Shown in pieces: positions 35,491 through 44,829 of a stretch of DNA of 64,000 nucleotides. The notes beneath the pieces were generated by a model. It saw only the letters and a program-made list of their open reading frames with translations. It had not been told where the DNA came from and ran no database searches. A program made the position numbers and the translations under genes. Every line of letters starts with the position of its first letter. Position 1 is the first letter of the stretch. Source of the DNA: Prochilodus magdalenae (lineage: Eukaryota > Chordata > Actinopteri > Characiformes > Prochilodontidae); contig JAMWET010000805.1 in assembly GCA_024036415.1 (NCBI GenBank), positions 351,501 through 415,500 of the forward strand, written 5' to 3'.

Positions 35491-36298
35491 AATTAAAGCA
35501 TTAAAAAATCTCATCTAATCTTCTTTGGCAATTTTTGAGGATCTTTTAGCTAATATTTAATGCAAGCCTCCAAAAGAATTATTCTATAATTACTAAGACA
35601 ATGAATATTACATATTATAAGATATTTATAAGCCCTTATAAAGTCTTCTATAAACATGTTATAAAAACAATGCACTATAAATTAAAGCACATTTAGTTGT
35701 CGCATTTGTACCAAGCACCCGGTTGGACTGGGTAAATCTGTAGATTGAAAACTCACACACACCATCTAACACAGGGTGCCAAGCAAGTGACCTTTTATCT
35801 AAACAGTCATTCGTCACAAACTTTATGCGTCCATGGGTATACTAGATTGTAGTCATGTATGCTTTTACATATCAGTTATTACTCCGGTATTGCCTAGCAT
35901 GTTTACTTATTGCATGTATTGTCCCTTGAACCAATTGGTATAAGTCCTTGTTATGGATTCGGTTTCAAATTTAGTGGGGGCAAACACCGTCTTCACACTA
36001 ACTAGGATCACCTGACCCTCCTTGACTGCCATGATGTCTGCAGACAATAGCATTGTGGCGATTATAGGAAACAAATAAAGTACAAATCATGCAAATCATT
36101 TACAGGAGTTCATATGACTTAGTAAAAGTAATTAGTTGTTACCAATCTCAGTTGAAATCTCTGCTAACATAGAGTGAATAACAACTTTACTAAACGACCA
36201 AGTACATGACAATTAAAACATACAGTCTAAGTCAAACACGTTCTCAGTTTGATCAAACGCAATCTTAAATTACTGCTATGTAGTAGTAAGGAACAGTA
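35491..36298. other. no recognised gene
   Basis: AT-rich. Text around 35,590-35,690 (ATTATAAG/CTTATAA motifs) looks like old palindromic MITE debris. Confidence 0.4.
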
Positions 36299-36549
36299 TA
36301 TACAAACCCATTTCCCATAAATCAATTAAAATAAAATTCTAATAAAAATTCGTAAACTCGCTTTGACCTATAATTAAATAAAATTATGATTAATAATAAT
36401 TTGTCTTACCAGATTATTAATTTTGTAAATATACACTTTTTCTGCAATTGCAACACGTTTTAAAAGAAGGTTGGGACAGGAGGAATCCAAATCTCGGAAT
36501 GCTGTTAAATGTTCAGAGACATTCTTAAAGAGGTAATCATGCTTGGCTA

Positions 36550-37260
36550 TGCAAGAAGACTCCAGGAAAGACTGAGTCCTTTATGAGCAAGGATGGGTCG
36601 AGGCTGCCACTTTGCTAAATAATTACATCAGCAAATAGTCTAAATGTTTAGGAACAACCTTCCCTGCCGAGTGGATCTGAGGTATTTCCTGCTCTACAGT
36701 GCATAATGTTATTAAAGATTCAGGGAAGCTGGAAAACATCTCTGTACATGAAAAGCGAGGCTGAAAAACACCACTGAATGACCTTCCACCTCTCAGACGA
36801 CGCTGCATTGAAAAGCGGCATGCTTCTGTGATGGATATCACCGTATGGGCTCAGGAACACTTGTGGAAGTCCTATACCAACTATAGAAGTAACTATACCA
36901 AACCCTGCTGGCCTCTGGACTCAAGCTCATCTGAACAGGACCGATGCTCAGTGGAAACGTGTGTTGTGCCCTGACGAGTCAACTCTCCAGACTGTTCATG
37001 GAAATATGGGCGTCATTTTCTCCGGACCGAAAAAGGTCTATCCAACTGGTTTCCAGTGTAAAGTTCAAAAGCCAGAGTCTGTTATGGCATTAGTGGGGCT
37101 TGGTATTAGTGCCCATTGCATGTCCATTTGCACATCTGTGAAAGCTCCATTAAGGCTGAAGGATACATACACAATATGGGGCATGTGCATGACTGCGTCA
37201 CCTGAGCGTGCAGGCGCTAGACATTCAAACCTGGACCAGCCTGTATCTCCCAACGCTTAT
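36550..37260 (+). pseudogene. mariner-like transposase pseudogene, 3' end displaced
   Basis: The plus strand gives, in broken frames, VHNVIKDSG, ASVMDITVWAQEHLWK, the catalytic block region (CPDESTLQ where related elements have SDESTFQ), KVQKPESVM and LHICESSIKAE. The order and spacing follow the family's transposase. Many stops and a missing segment after AQEHLWKS show decay before or after the LINE arrived. A non-functional relic. Confidence 0.8.
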
Positions 37261-37261
37261 T

Positions 37262-37806
37262 AATGCCACTCATGTCACTACACTGCTGCGCTCCCTTCAC
37301 TGGCTTGCACTTCAGCTGCCTGCATCAGATTTAAAACCTTGATGCTTACCTACAAAGCCAAGAATGAACCAGCCTCTCCTTACAACCTTATGGCAATGGT
37401 TAAGAATCGATCTGTACCTCGGGCCCTTTGAGCTTCAAGTACAGCTTGACCCGACCCGCCATCCCTCAATATGCATGGAAGTCAAGGGTCCAGACTCTTC
37501 TCTCTCCTGGCTCCCAGATGGTAGAATGAACTCGCATTGGCTGTCTGAACAGCAGACTCCCTCATGGCCTTCAAACGCAGACTAAAGACCCATCTCTTTG
37601 TGAAGCACTTACGTGAATAAGCGCTAATAAATGTATATACTGAAATACTTCTCATGTTTTTGGCCCTTGTTCAGGCAGCGTCTGACCTCATGGTGAGTTC
37701 TAGACTTAAAGCTCCTTGTGCTAGCTAGAACACATTCACTGATGGAACTCTAAGTTGTCAGTCGCTCTGGATAAGAGCGTCTGCTAAATGACTTAAATGT
37801 AAATGT
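37262..37806 (+). mobile_element. 5'-truncated L2-clade LINE, 3' end
   Basis: Broken frames show the C-terminal reverse-transcriptase region typical of L2/CR1 ORF2: LHCCAPFTGLHF-like text where HTTPLLRSLHWLP is usual, then WLPDGRMNSHW and STR-PSWPSNAD, followed by RPISL. The copy ends in GATAAGAGCGTCTGCTAAAT, then AAATGTAAATG, the same tail as the SINEs in this window. It lies inside the mariner-like element; TAATGC at both junctions (37,260 and 37,807) may be a short target duplication. An endonuclease domain is absent, as expected from 5' truncation. Confidence 0.85.
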
Positions 37807-38042
37807 AATGCAGTGGTCAACACACTCCTGTCCCAGACATTTCGGAATGTGTTGCAGGCATCATATTTGGAAAGAGAAAGTGTATTTACAAAAAGAAAAT
37901 AAGTGTATAAGGTAAGACCTCATATACTGTGTTTTTGTACCGTTTCAAATCAATAACGAGCAAACAGAGTTTACTCATCTGTGCCTTCTGATTTCATCTG
38001 CTATTCGCATACTGTCCCAGCTGTTTCAGAATTGGGTTTGTA

Positions 38043-38451
38043 GTATATGCTGCAACCACAGCTGTCTCAAAAACACAGAGCAGGATGAATTCCTCTTGAG
38101 TTTTATGCAGATGTACATGTACACATGCATTAAAAGTTAATTATGCACACATTGTTTTTTCTTGCCTCCACCAGCTGCACAATACATAACCAACGGCAGG
38201 CAATTTTTCCCCTTCGGTGACTTTAGTGAGCTCCAAGGAAAGCTAGAAGGTTGTACAGTTAACTCCCAGGATGTAATTCTAAACCATACAACCTACTACC
38301 TCAACCCGGATGCACACAGTTCCTCACGATCCTACTCATAACCAACATTGTATTGAATTCATTAGCCTTGATATGAGTTAGAGTCAGAAATAATAATACA
38401 TACAATATAGACAGTAACATGCGTCTTGGGAGTGCTACTCTGCTATTTTAT

Positions 38452-38484
<33 letters not shown>

Positions 38485-38955
38485 TCAGATAATATAGTCA
38501 GATAAATAGCAAAATAGCAAATATATACATACTGAATGTACAGTTTTGCTCAAATACACAGAACTAAGCAGACAGAAAGCCTGAAGCTGGTCTACCACAG
38601 AGACAGAGACCCATAGAGACGAGCTTGTGCTGTTGACTTTACCACAAGATCGGATCTACGGGTTAATGACAAGTGGCTCCTCGTTGATTCCCCGCTAATA
38701 AGCCAAGAGCTATGTTATTGAAATAATAGAGCAAGCCTGAACACACTAGCAGAACAAGGCCTGGCACTGTGCTATTTGTGGTTCCCTACTAATGTCATAT
38801 CAAATTTCTCTTTATTGTAAGCCTGTTAACATATATCAGCACCATGTGAATACTCTATATAAGTGCCATGAGCAGAATATCCAGCACAGATATAGAGAGT
38901 TTGTTAATACAGCCTATTAATGTATTAAGTAAAACATGAACTGAATAGCTTGAAT
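38043..38955. other. no recognised gene; short (TA)n at 38,457-38,485
   Basis: AT-rich unique sequence with one dinucleotide run preceded by ACACACAC. Confidence 0.45.
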
Positions 38956-38970
38956 GAGCTTAGTACTTAC

Positions 38971-39029
38971 CTTGAGGCAGAGCGTCCTCGTTTTCTTTTC
39001 CGTCATCACCATCAAAACTTCACTTCTGC
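38971..39029 (-). CDS. candidate 59-nt exon, gene unknown
   Basis: On the minus strand a pyrimidine-rich run ending TTTTCCATTTTTCAG precedes a 59-nt segment that ends CTCAAG and is followed by GTAAGT, a textbook donor. One frame is open throughout and contains two ATGs, reading MVMTEKKTRTLCLK to the donor, so it could be a first coding exon. Another frame has a TGA near the start and then reads FDGDDGKENEDALPQ. I do not recognise either product. No neighbouring exon with a compatible phase was found. The CpG island at 59.3-59.7 kb has a donor on the same strand and could be its upstream exon. Splice consensus of this quality can occur by chance in 64 kb. Confidence 0.35.
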
Positions 39030-39450
39030 CTGAAAAATGGAAAATAATGTTGTCACAACATGTTAATGCAGTTTTAATATCACAAAAGCCAGCTACTATG
39101 CTAACCTGCTACCAATATTAGTGATGTCCTGTAAAGGGCCCATATCACTGAAACCTGAATTGGCCCCCACTTTGCAAATGAAAGCACTGGTTGGATGCAA
39201 ACAGTGGCCAAGCTTCAAAATACAGCATTCCCCAGTCCATGTGGTTCATATGGGGGAACTAAAACTACACGCTTTTGCAGGATAAAGGCATTTACACGTC
39301 ACTCACTATCCAGACTATAGCAGTTTAGCCCCACCCACTGACGGTAAAGTTCTAAAAAGTGTTTCAGCTTGACTGTTTCTTTAATGAGGAGCAATACAAG
39401 GTAGCCAATAAGAGAGCTCATTCACATGCACAGGTACATTATACATACAT
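39030..39450. other. no recognised feature
   Basis: Unique DNA between the candidate exon and the Tc1 relic. Confidence 0.4.
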
Positions 39451-39451
39451 A

Positions 39452-40440
39452 ATATGGCCAAAAGTCTGTGGACACCCCTCCCAGTCATTCTTGTGCTACA
39501 GCCACAACCATTGCTGACAGCAGGGTAAAATTAAGGCCATAGCTTGGCAATCTCTATACACAAACACTGGCAATGGAATGGGTGGTACTGAAGAGCTCAC
39601 TGCCATGATGCCACCATTTGTTACAAGACAGTTTGTGAAACGTCTGCCCTGGTCAACTGTAAGTGCTATTATTGTGAAATTAAAGTGTCTAGGAGCAACA
39701 ACAGTTCAGCCACAAAGCTGCAGACCATTGACTCATAGAGTGGGGCCAAGGAGTGCTGATATTCTCAGTGGCATCACAGACTAGCAAGTGCCTTTCAGCA
39801 CAAGATCTGTACGGCAGTAGCTTCATGAAATGGGTTTCCATAGCCGAGCAGCTGCACACAAGCCTAAAATCAGACTGCATAATGCCAGGCGCCAACTGGA
39901 GTAGTGCAAAGCACACCACCACTGGACTCTGGAGCTGTGTAAACATGGGTTCTTGAGTGATCCATCACACTTCACTCTCTGCCAGTCTGATGGACGAATC
40001 TGGGTTTGGCAGATGCCAAGAGAATGCGCCCTACTGGAATCCACATGGCCAACAGTACAGTTTGGTGGAGGAGGGATAATGGTCTGGGGCTGTTTGGAGA
40101 AGGCCTTTTCCCGTTACAGCCTGACTGAGCCCCAGTGCACAAAGTGAGCTTCATTAACATGGTTTCATGGGTTTGTTGTGGAGACAGTCCAGTGTTATGC
40201 ACACTGTCCTGACTGCGACCCCACTCAACACCTCTGGGATGAACTGGATCGCTGGTTGGGAGCCAGGCCTTCTCGTCCAACATCGGTGCTTGACCTTACA
40301 ATTGCTCTTTTGACTGAAAGAGCACAAATTCACTGTGGTTTTGGAATAAGATGCCCACCAAACTCATGTGGAAGAGAGGCTGAAAATATGGTCACATGAA
40401 AATGAATTATGACTATTTTTGGCACATGTAATCACCCAAA
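39452..40440 (+). mobile_element. Tc1-like transposon relic
   Basis: This starts with TATGGCCAAAAGTCTGTGGA, the terminal motif of a widespread fish Tc1 family. The matching right terminus is eroded beyond recognition. The transposase remnant reads on the plus strand. A second relic of the same family, inverted, lies at 53.1-53.87 kb. Confidence 0.85.
39578..40395 (+). pseudogene. Tc1-like transposase pseudogene
   Basis: Blocks in order: STVSAIIVKLKCLGATT (helix-turn-helix), LHEMGFHSRAAAHKPK, EWCKAHHHWTLE, SDPSHFTLCQSDGRIWVW (second domain; SDES changed to SDPS), GGGGIMVWGC, and DCDPTQHLWDELD with RPSRPTSV. The part between MVWGC and the C-terminus, including the QHDNAP catalytic block, is deleted, and the usual NPIE is changed to DPTQ. 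Several stops and frameshifts are present. Dead. Confidence 0.88.
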
Positions 40441-41258
40441 TGTCATAAGTGGATCTCAGGAAAAATATATGTGCACTGTACAGCGTAGTACATCATATGC
40501 TAAAATCTACCACGCTATGATTGCTAGTCTTCCGTTCTTATGCTTTCATCAACCCCACATCAGTCACAGAGATTCACATGATCTTCATTAAAAAATGTCA
40601 TCATGAACACATCGAGAAGTCTATCATCTTCCGAGGGGCAGTTGGAAACAGCGACACTTTTTAAGGAACGAGAGCAAAGCTGCCGTGGGAGTGGTGCTTC
40701 TACCGCTAATTCAATTACAGCAACATGTTTGAGAGTAAGCTGCAAATTACTGGTTGCCTCTGGACCGAGTTTACACTCTTAAAAAAAGAAATGAATTATG
40801 GGAAATCCCCATCTGAATACGCCTTTAATAAGCCTTTTTTTTAGCCAACTTAATTGTGGCCAGTTCAACCCATTAACTAGCTCTCCTACCATCACATGAT
40901 CCCACTATGTTAGGAGGCTGAAGGCTGGTACATGCTTCCTCCCAGAAGCAGAATCAAATCTCATCAAACCACTGCTAACACAATTTCATTGGACAGCTTG
41001 ACACGCTTGGAGGAGAACACTAAATGGCAATTGTGAAAAAACAGATGCTGGCCAGCATTGTGTATCGGGAGACGGAGGACCATCCTACCTACTCAGAGAG
41101 TTAGAGAACAGCTACGCTGTGTTGGACTCTATGGCTGAACTTTAAAAGTTTTTGACATTTTGATGAATATGAAATGTGTTTGTTAGCCAGTAAATACTGT
41201 TATTAGACTGGTAAAAACTCAATACCAGGACCAATACATGGACCTTATTCATCAAAGC
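40441..41258. other. no recognised gene
   Basis: Unique DNA of mixed composition. Confidence 0.4.
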
Positions 41259-41260
41259 TG

Positions 41261-41466
41261 CATTTACATTTACGGCATTTAGCTGACGCTCTTATCCAGA
41301 GTGACTTACAAGGTGGGCCAATGTAGTGTTAATAATCTTGCCCAAGGACTCTTATTGGTGTAGCACAGCAGTTACCCCAGACTGGGATTCAAACCCCAGT
41401 CTCCCACACGTGGTGGTGGTGACTCCTTGGTGGGTAGTGGTGTTAACCGCTGAGCTACACCAACAC
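41261..41466 (-). repeat. tRNA-headed SINE with L2-type tail
   Basis: On the minus strand the head has box A (GTGTAGCTCAGCGGTTAAC) and box B (GGTTTGAATCCC), the internal pol III promoter of a tRNA-derived SINE. The body contains GAGTCCTTGGGCAAGATT and ends in TCTGGATAAGAGCGTCAGCT, then AAATGTAAATG. The tail matches the L2 LINE at 37.8 kb, whose machinery presumably mobilised it. There are three copies in the window: this, 1-120 and 51.4-51.6 kb. Confidence 0.88.
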
Positions 41467-41469
41467 TAC

Positions 41470-42464
41470 ATGCAGTTAATGAACACTTTTCGCTCTTAGG
41501 CCTGTATGTATAGTCAAACTCATGTACAGTAGATTGAGCATGTAGACTGATATCCAGATGATCTACCAAAATACTATCAATATCATCAACTATACCAATA
41601 ATAATAACAAAAATAACATAAACAAATCTGTGAACTACACAATACAGTACAGTTCAATACAAATGTGGATGTACTTTACTGTTTGCTGCTCGAGTCATAA
41701 AGTTCCTGTCGAAAACTTTTTAGTCACATGGAGGAGAAAAGGGAAAGAGGTGGTTAGGCAAGAACTTGAATCACAACATGCTGAGAAACTTCAGATACAA
41801 GTCAGCGACAGTCACGAGGACGGAGAAAATGAAATGCTCTTAGTAGTCATGCCAACGAATATATTTTCTTTAGCACAGAGATTTATGGTTAAGGCCGTTG
41901 GTGAATATGCAGTGGTTAACATTTGGATTAGCCTATTATACTGGTCTCCACCCTCATCCTGGAGATCTGTCCTCCTGCAGAACCTAATTCCAAGCACAAT
42001 CTGCCACACCTGCTCCAGCTAATCAAACTTCTCCCAGGTCTCTGATTGGCTGGATCAGATGCACCATAGCTAAGGAAGCGGGTGGGGCAGCTTGCTGGGT
42101 AGAGGTTGGAGATAAACTCTGAGGGAAAGCAGCTCTCCAGACAGTGGACTGCTGACTAATGGCCTATAACATGCGGTGTGAGCACTGTATATGATTTGTG
42201 CAACATTATCAGATTGTTACATGACATGTATATGACATGGTCCAGCAACCGTATCATCCCAGGGCACCACTGCCAGCACCAAAATTCCTAGCGGTGACAT
42301 GAATCTGAGTTTTAACCCAAAACGGCATGTTCTTTACTTATTCTAATTCAGCCTTTTCAGAAATCATATCAGGTTTAGTACGTCCTTCTACTTCTTACTA
42401 ATGGATTCAATTGCTGGACTGAGGTAAACGTTCACAGCAAAACACTCTTACTATACATATAAAA
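41470..42464. other. no recognised gene
   Basis: Unique DNA; the 154-codon frame at 41,558-42,022 starts in AT-rich low-complexity text and has no domain. Confidence 0.4.
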
Positions 42465-42466
42465 TA

Positions 42467-42998
42467 CAGGGGTTGGACAATGAAACTGAAACACCTGGTT
42501 TTAGACCACAATCATTTATTAGTATGGTGTAGGGCCTCCTTTTGTGGCCAATACAGCGTCAGTTCGTCTCGGGAATGACATATACTGCGTCCTGCACAGT
42601 GGTCAGAGGGATTTCAAGCCATTCTTCTTGCAGGATAGTGGCCAGGTCACTACGTGATGCTGGTGGAGGTTCGTCCTTCTTGGTGGTATGCTGACATTAC
42701 CCTGGATACCGTGGCTCTTGATACATCACAAAGACTTGCTGTCTTGGTCACAGATGCGCCAGCAAGACGTGCACCAACAGTTTGTCCTCTTTTGAACTCT
42801 GGTATGTCACCCATAATGTTGTGTGCATTGCAGTATTTTGAGCAGAACTGTGCTCTTACCTGCTAACTGAACCTTCACACTCTGCTCTTACTGGTGCAAT
42901 GTGCAATTAATGAAGATTGGCCACCAGGCTGGTCCAATTTAGCCATGAGACCTCCCACACTAAAATGACAGGTGTTTCAGTTTCATTGACCCCCTCTG
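42467..42998 (-). mobile_element. non-autonomous Tc1 derivative, sharp ends
   Basis: The left end CAGGGGTTGGACAATGAAAC and the right end form inverted repeats of about 30 bp (CAGGTGTTTCAGTTTCATTG on the right strand). TA duplications flank the element at 42,465-42,466 and 42,999-43,000. It is 532 bp. It keeps the N-terminal and extreme C-terminal pieces of a transposase on the minus strand and has lost everything between. Confidence 0.92.
42580..42814 (-). pseudogene. Tc1 transposase, internally deleted
   Basis: A start at 42,814 gives MGDIPEFKRGQTVGARL and then SRATVSRVMSAYHQEGRT, the first helix-turn-helix of a Tc1 transposase. At about 42,665 the sequence jumps to the C-terminal text RSDLATILQEEWLEIPL in another frame. 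The catalytic DDE core is absent, so the deletion made the element dependent on an autonomous relative. Confidence 0.88.
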
Positions 42999-43000
42999 TA

Positions 43001-44825
43001 GTTTTTGGCTCAGATTTCTCAGTTTCTGGCTCACAGTTCTATGTAAAAAGAACCTTTCTGTTGTAATCAAGGGTTTATGATATGCAGCTTATACCAAATC
43101 ATATACAACTTTTTGTCCAAATTAAAAGAGGTAGGTCCTCACATTCACCAGCCATGAAACACTACACTGGTTCTTTGAAACCATGTATTGCATAATTCCT
43201 AAATTAATTCTTCAAAGATTTTTAGGGGCAAATTTAAAAGTACAATTGTTTGTTCACATACAGTACTGGCCAGACGTTTCAGGCACATTAACACACGGTT
43301 TAAAACTATTGATCTTATGTAAAAGGGTCATACATCATTAGAATCAATACAAATAAATATAAATACATAGAAAAGAAACTAAAAATGTAAATCTTTGGAG
43401 CTATTTTGAAAAACAAAGTCTGGTTTCGGATTACATCTGGAATCTCCATCTCTGGCTCCCTGGATTTAGTAGAATGAATGACTGATTAGCCAAACCAGGT
43501 ATTGGATGAAACCTACAAATAACACTAGGCTTGCTCAAAGAGCTGAAACGTTTGCAAATGGTGAAACGAACGCTTAGAAAAATCACTTACTGTATTAAAA
43601 TGATTTGAATTTATGGCTATATTCATGTTTTCTGAGCAAATAAACGCTGGCCAGATAATACTCAGACAAACAGCTTCCCAGATAAATGGCTTTCTAATTG
43701 TACTTGCGCAGTACTGTTCATGCAATTCAAGCATCCCATGTATCACTAGTCAGGCCCTTGCGATATGATATATGCAATGTCTAGCTATGATGTATACCCC
43801 TAATCACTGCGATACCCAGTGTACTTTTTGGAAGTTTAGACATTTCCATATGTGCAGAATTCCAACAGACAGAGAGCCTAATGTCCCTCATATATCATAT
43901 GAGAATAGGAACCTAATTAAGCATCATGAAGTGCAATAACGCTATGGAAAAATAGGAACCTAAAGAGGCGTTTATCTGGGGAAACAATGTGTGGATGTGT
44001 TGGCCCACACACTGGCTATTTGCGCACACGTGGAGCGAAGTCAATGGCGCCATTTATCTTAAATGAGAAAGTGCAAGCAGCAGCTGAGCGGGACTGCTCA
44101 CGTGCTATTTGGCCACAAGGCAGCGTTACATGCATCGCGGAGTCACTCGGTTCGTAGCAATTACTCAAACATATGACAGGACTCATGACTCGCACACTCC
44201 ACCGCATTTTACCGAGTGAAAATAAGCCTCGGCAGGGCCTGAATCCTATTAAAGCCGCGCACACACCAAAAAACAGAACTCTGGCAGATGCCTTGCACTC
44301 TTCTCCCAAATCTCCCAGGCTCATGGCTCTGACTAGGCCGATGCTTTGGAGCTCTTTCATGAAAAATTGAGAAATGCGCCTATGCAGACCTAATCCTGGA
44401 TTGACAAGTGTGTTAATGGGTTCATGTTGACTGCTTCGAGCCTCCATCCTTCTTTTCTAAATGCAATTTATTGACTTGTTGTCTCTGAGAGGCACTGGGA
44501 AAACTTGGAAACTCCCTAACTTCTATAGGCGTACGACTCAGCTAATGAGCGCAGACTCTCGTTAGGGATTACAGTCCTGAAGGTTACCTACCAGGCAGCG
44601 ATTTTAGCACATAATTATGTTTAGTTTGCTGATTGCTTTATTGGTATACCTTTTTTTGACTAATTGTGAGCAGTGAGGCTGTTTACCATCAAGCAAAACC
44701 GCAGCTAACCAACAAGACAGTCTACTAATTATGTTTAGTTTGATTCAATTGCTGATATGCTATTTTTGCACCCGTTCCAACCAGTGAAATCAGTCATCTC
44801 CTAGCAGGGCACAGTAAGTTTCCTA
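43001..44825. other. unique DNA, no gene proven
   Basis: CAGTACTGGCCAGACGTTTC at about 43,260 resembles the end of a fish DNA transposon, but no partner was found. The part from 43,800 to 44,640 is non-repetitive with CpGs; a 143-codon minus frame (44,016-44,447) has no domain or splice framing. Conserved non-coding DNA is possible. Confidence 0.4.
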
Positions 44826-44829
44826 CAAG

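Larger units (their letters stand above)
36301..38042 (+). mobile_element. mariner-like DNA transposon, interrupted by a LINE
   Basis: The left end TACAAACCCATTTCC and the complement of the right end (TACAAACCCAATTCTG) are inverted repeats. Just inside, TTTTAAAAGAAGGTTGGGAC on the left and CTGTCCCAGACATTTCGGAATGT on the right match a very common fish Tc1/mariner element. The remnant of its transposase lies at 36.5-37.26 kb. At 37,262-37,806 an L2-clade LINE fragment splits the element. After the LINE the transposon resumes with CAGTGGTCAACACACTCCTG, its normal 3' region. Confidence 0.85.

Noticed and set aside
41385..41460. tRNA gene (box A and box B on the minus strand)
   Set aside because: The boxes belong to a SINE head; the rest of the cloverleaf is not formed and the sequence runs into the SINE body and L2-type tail.
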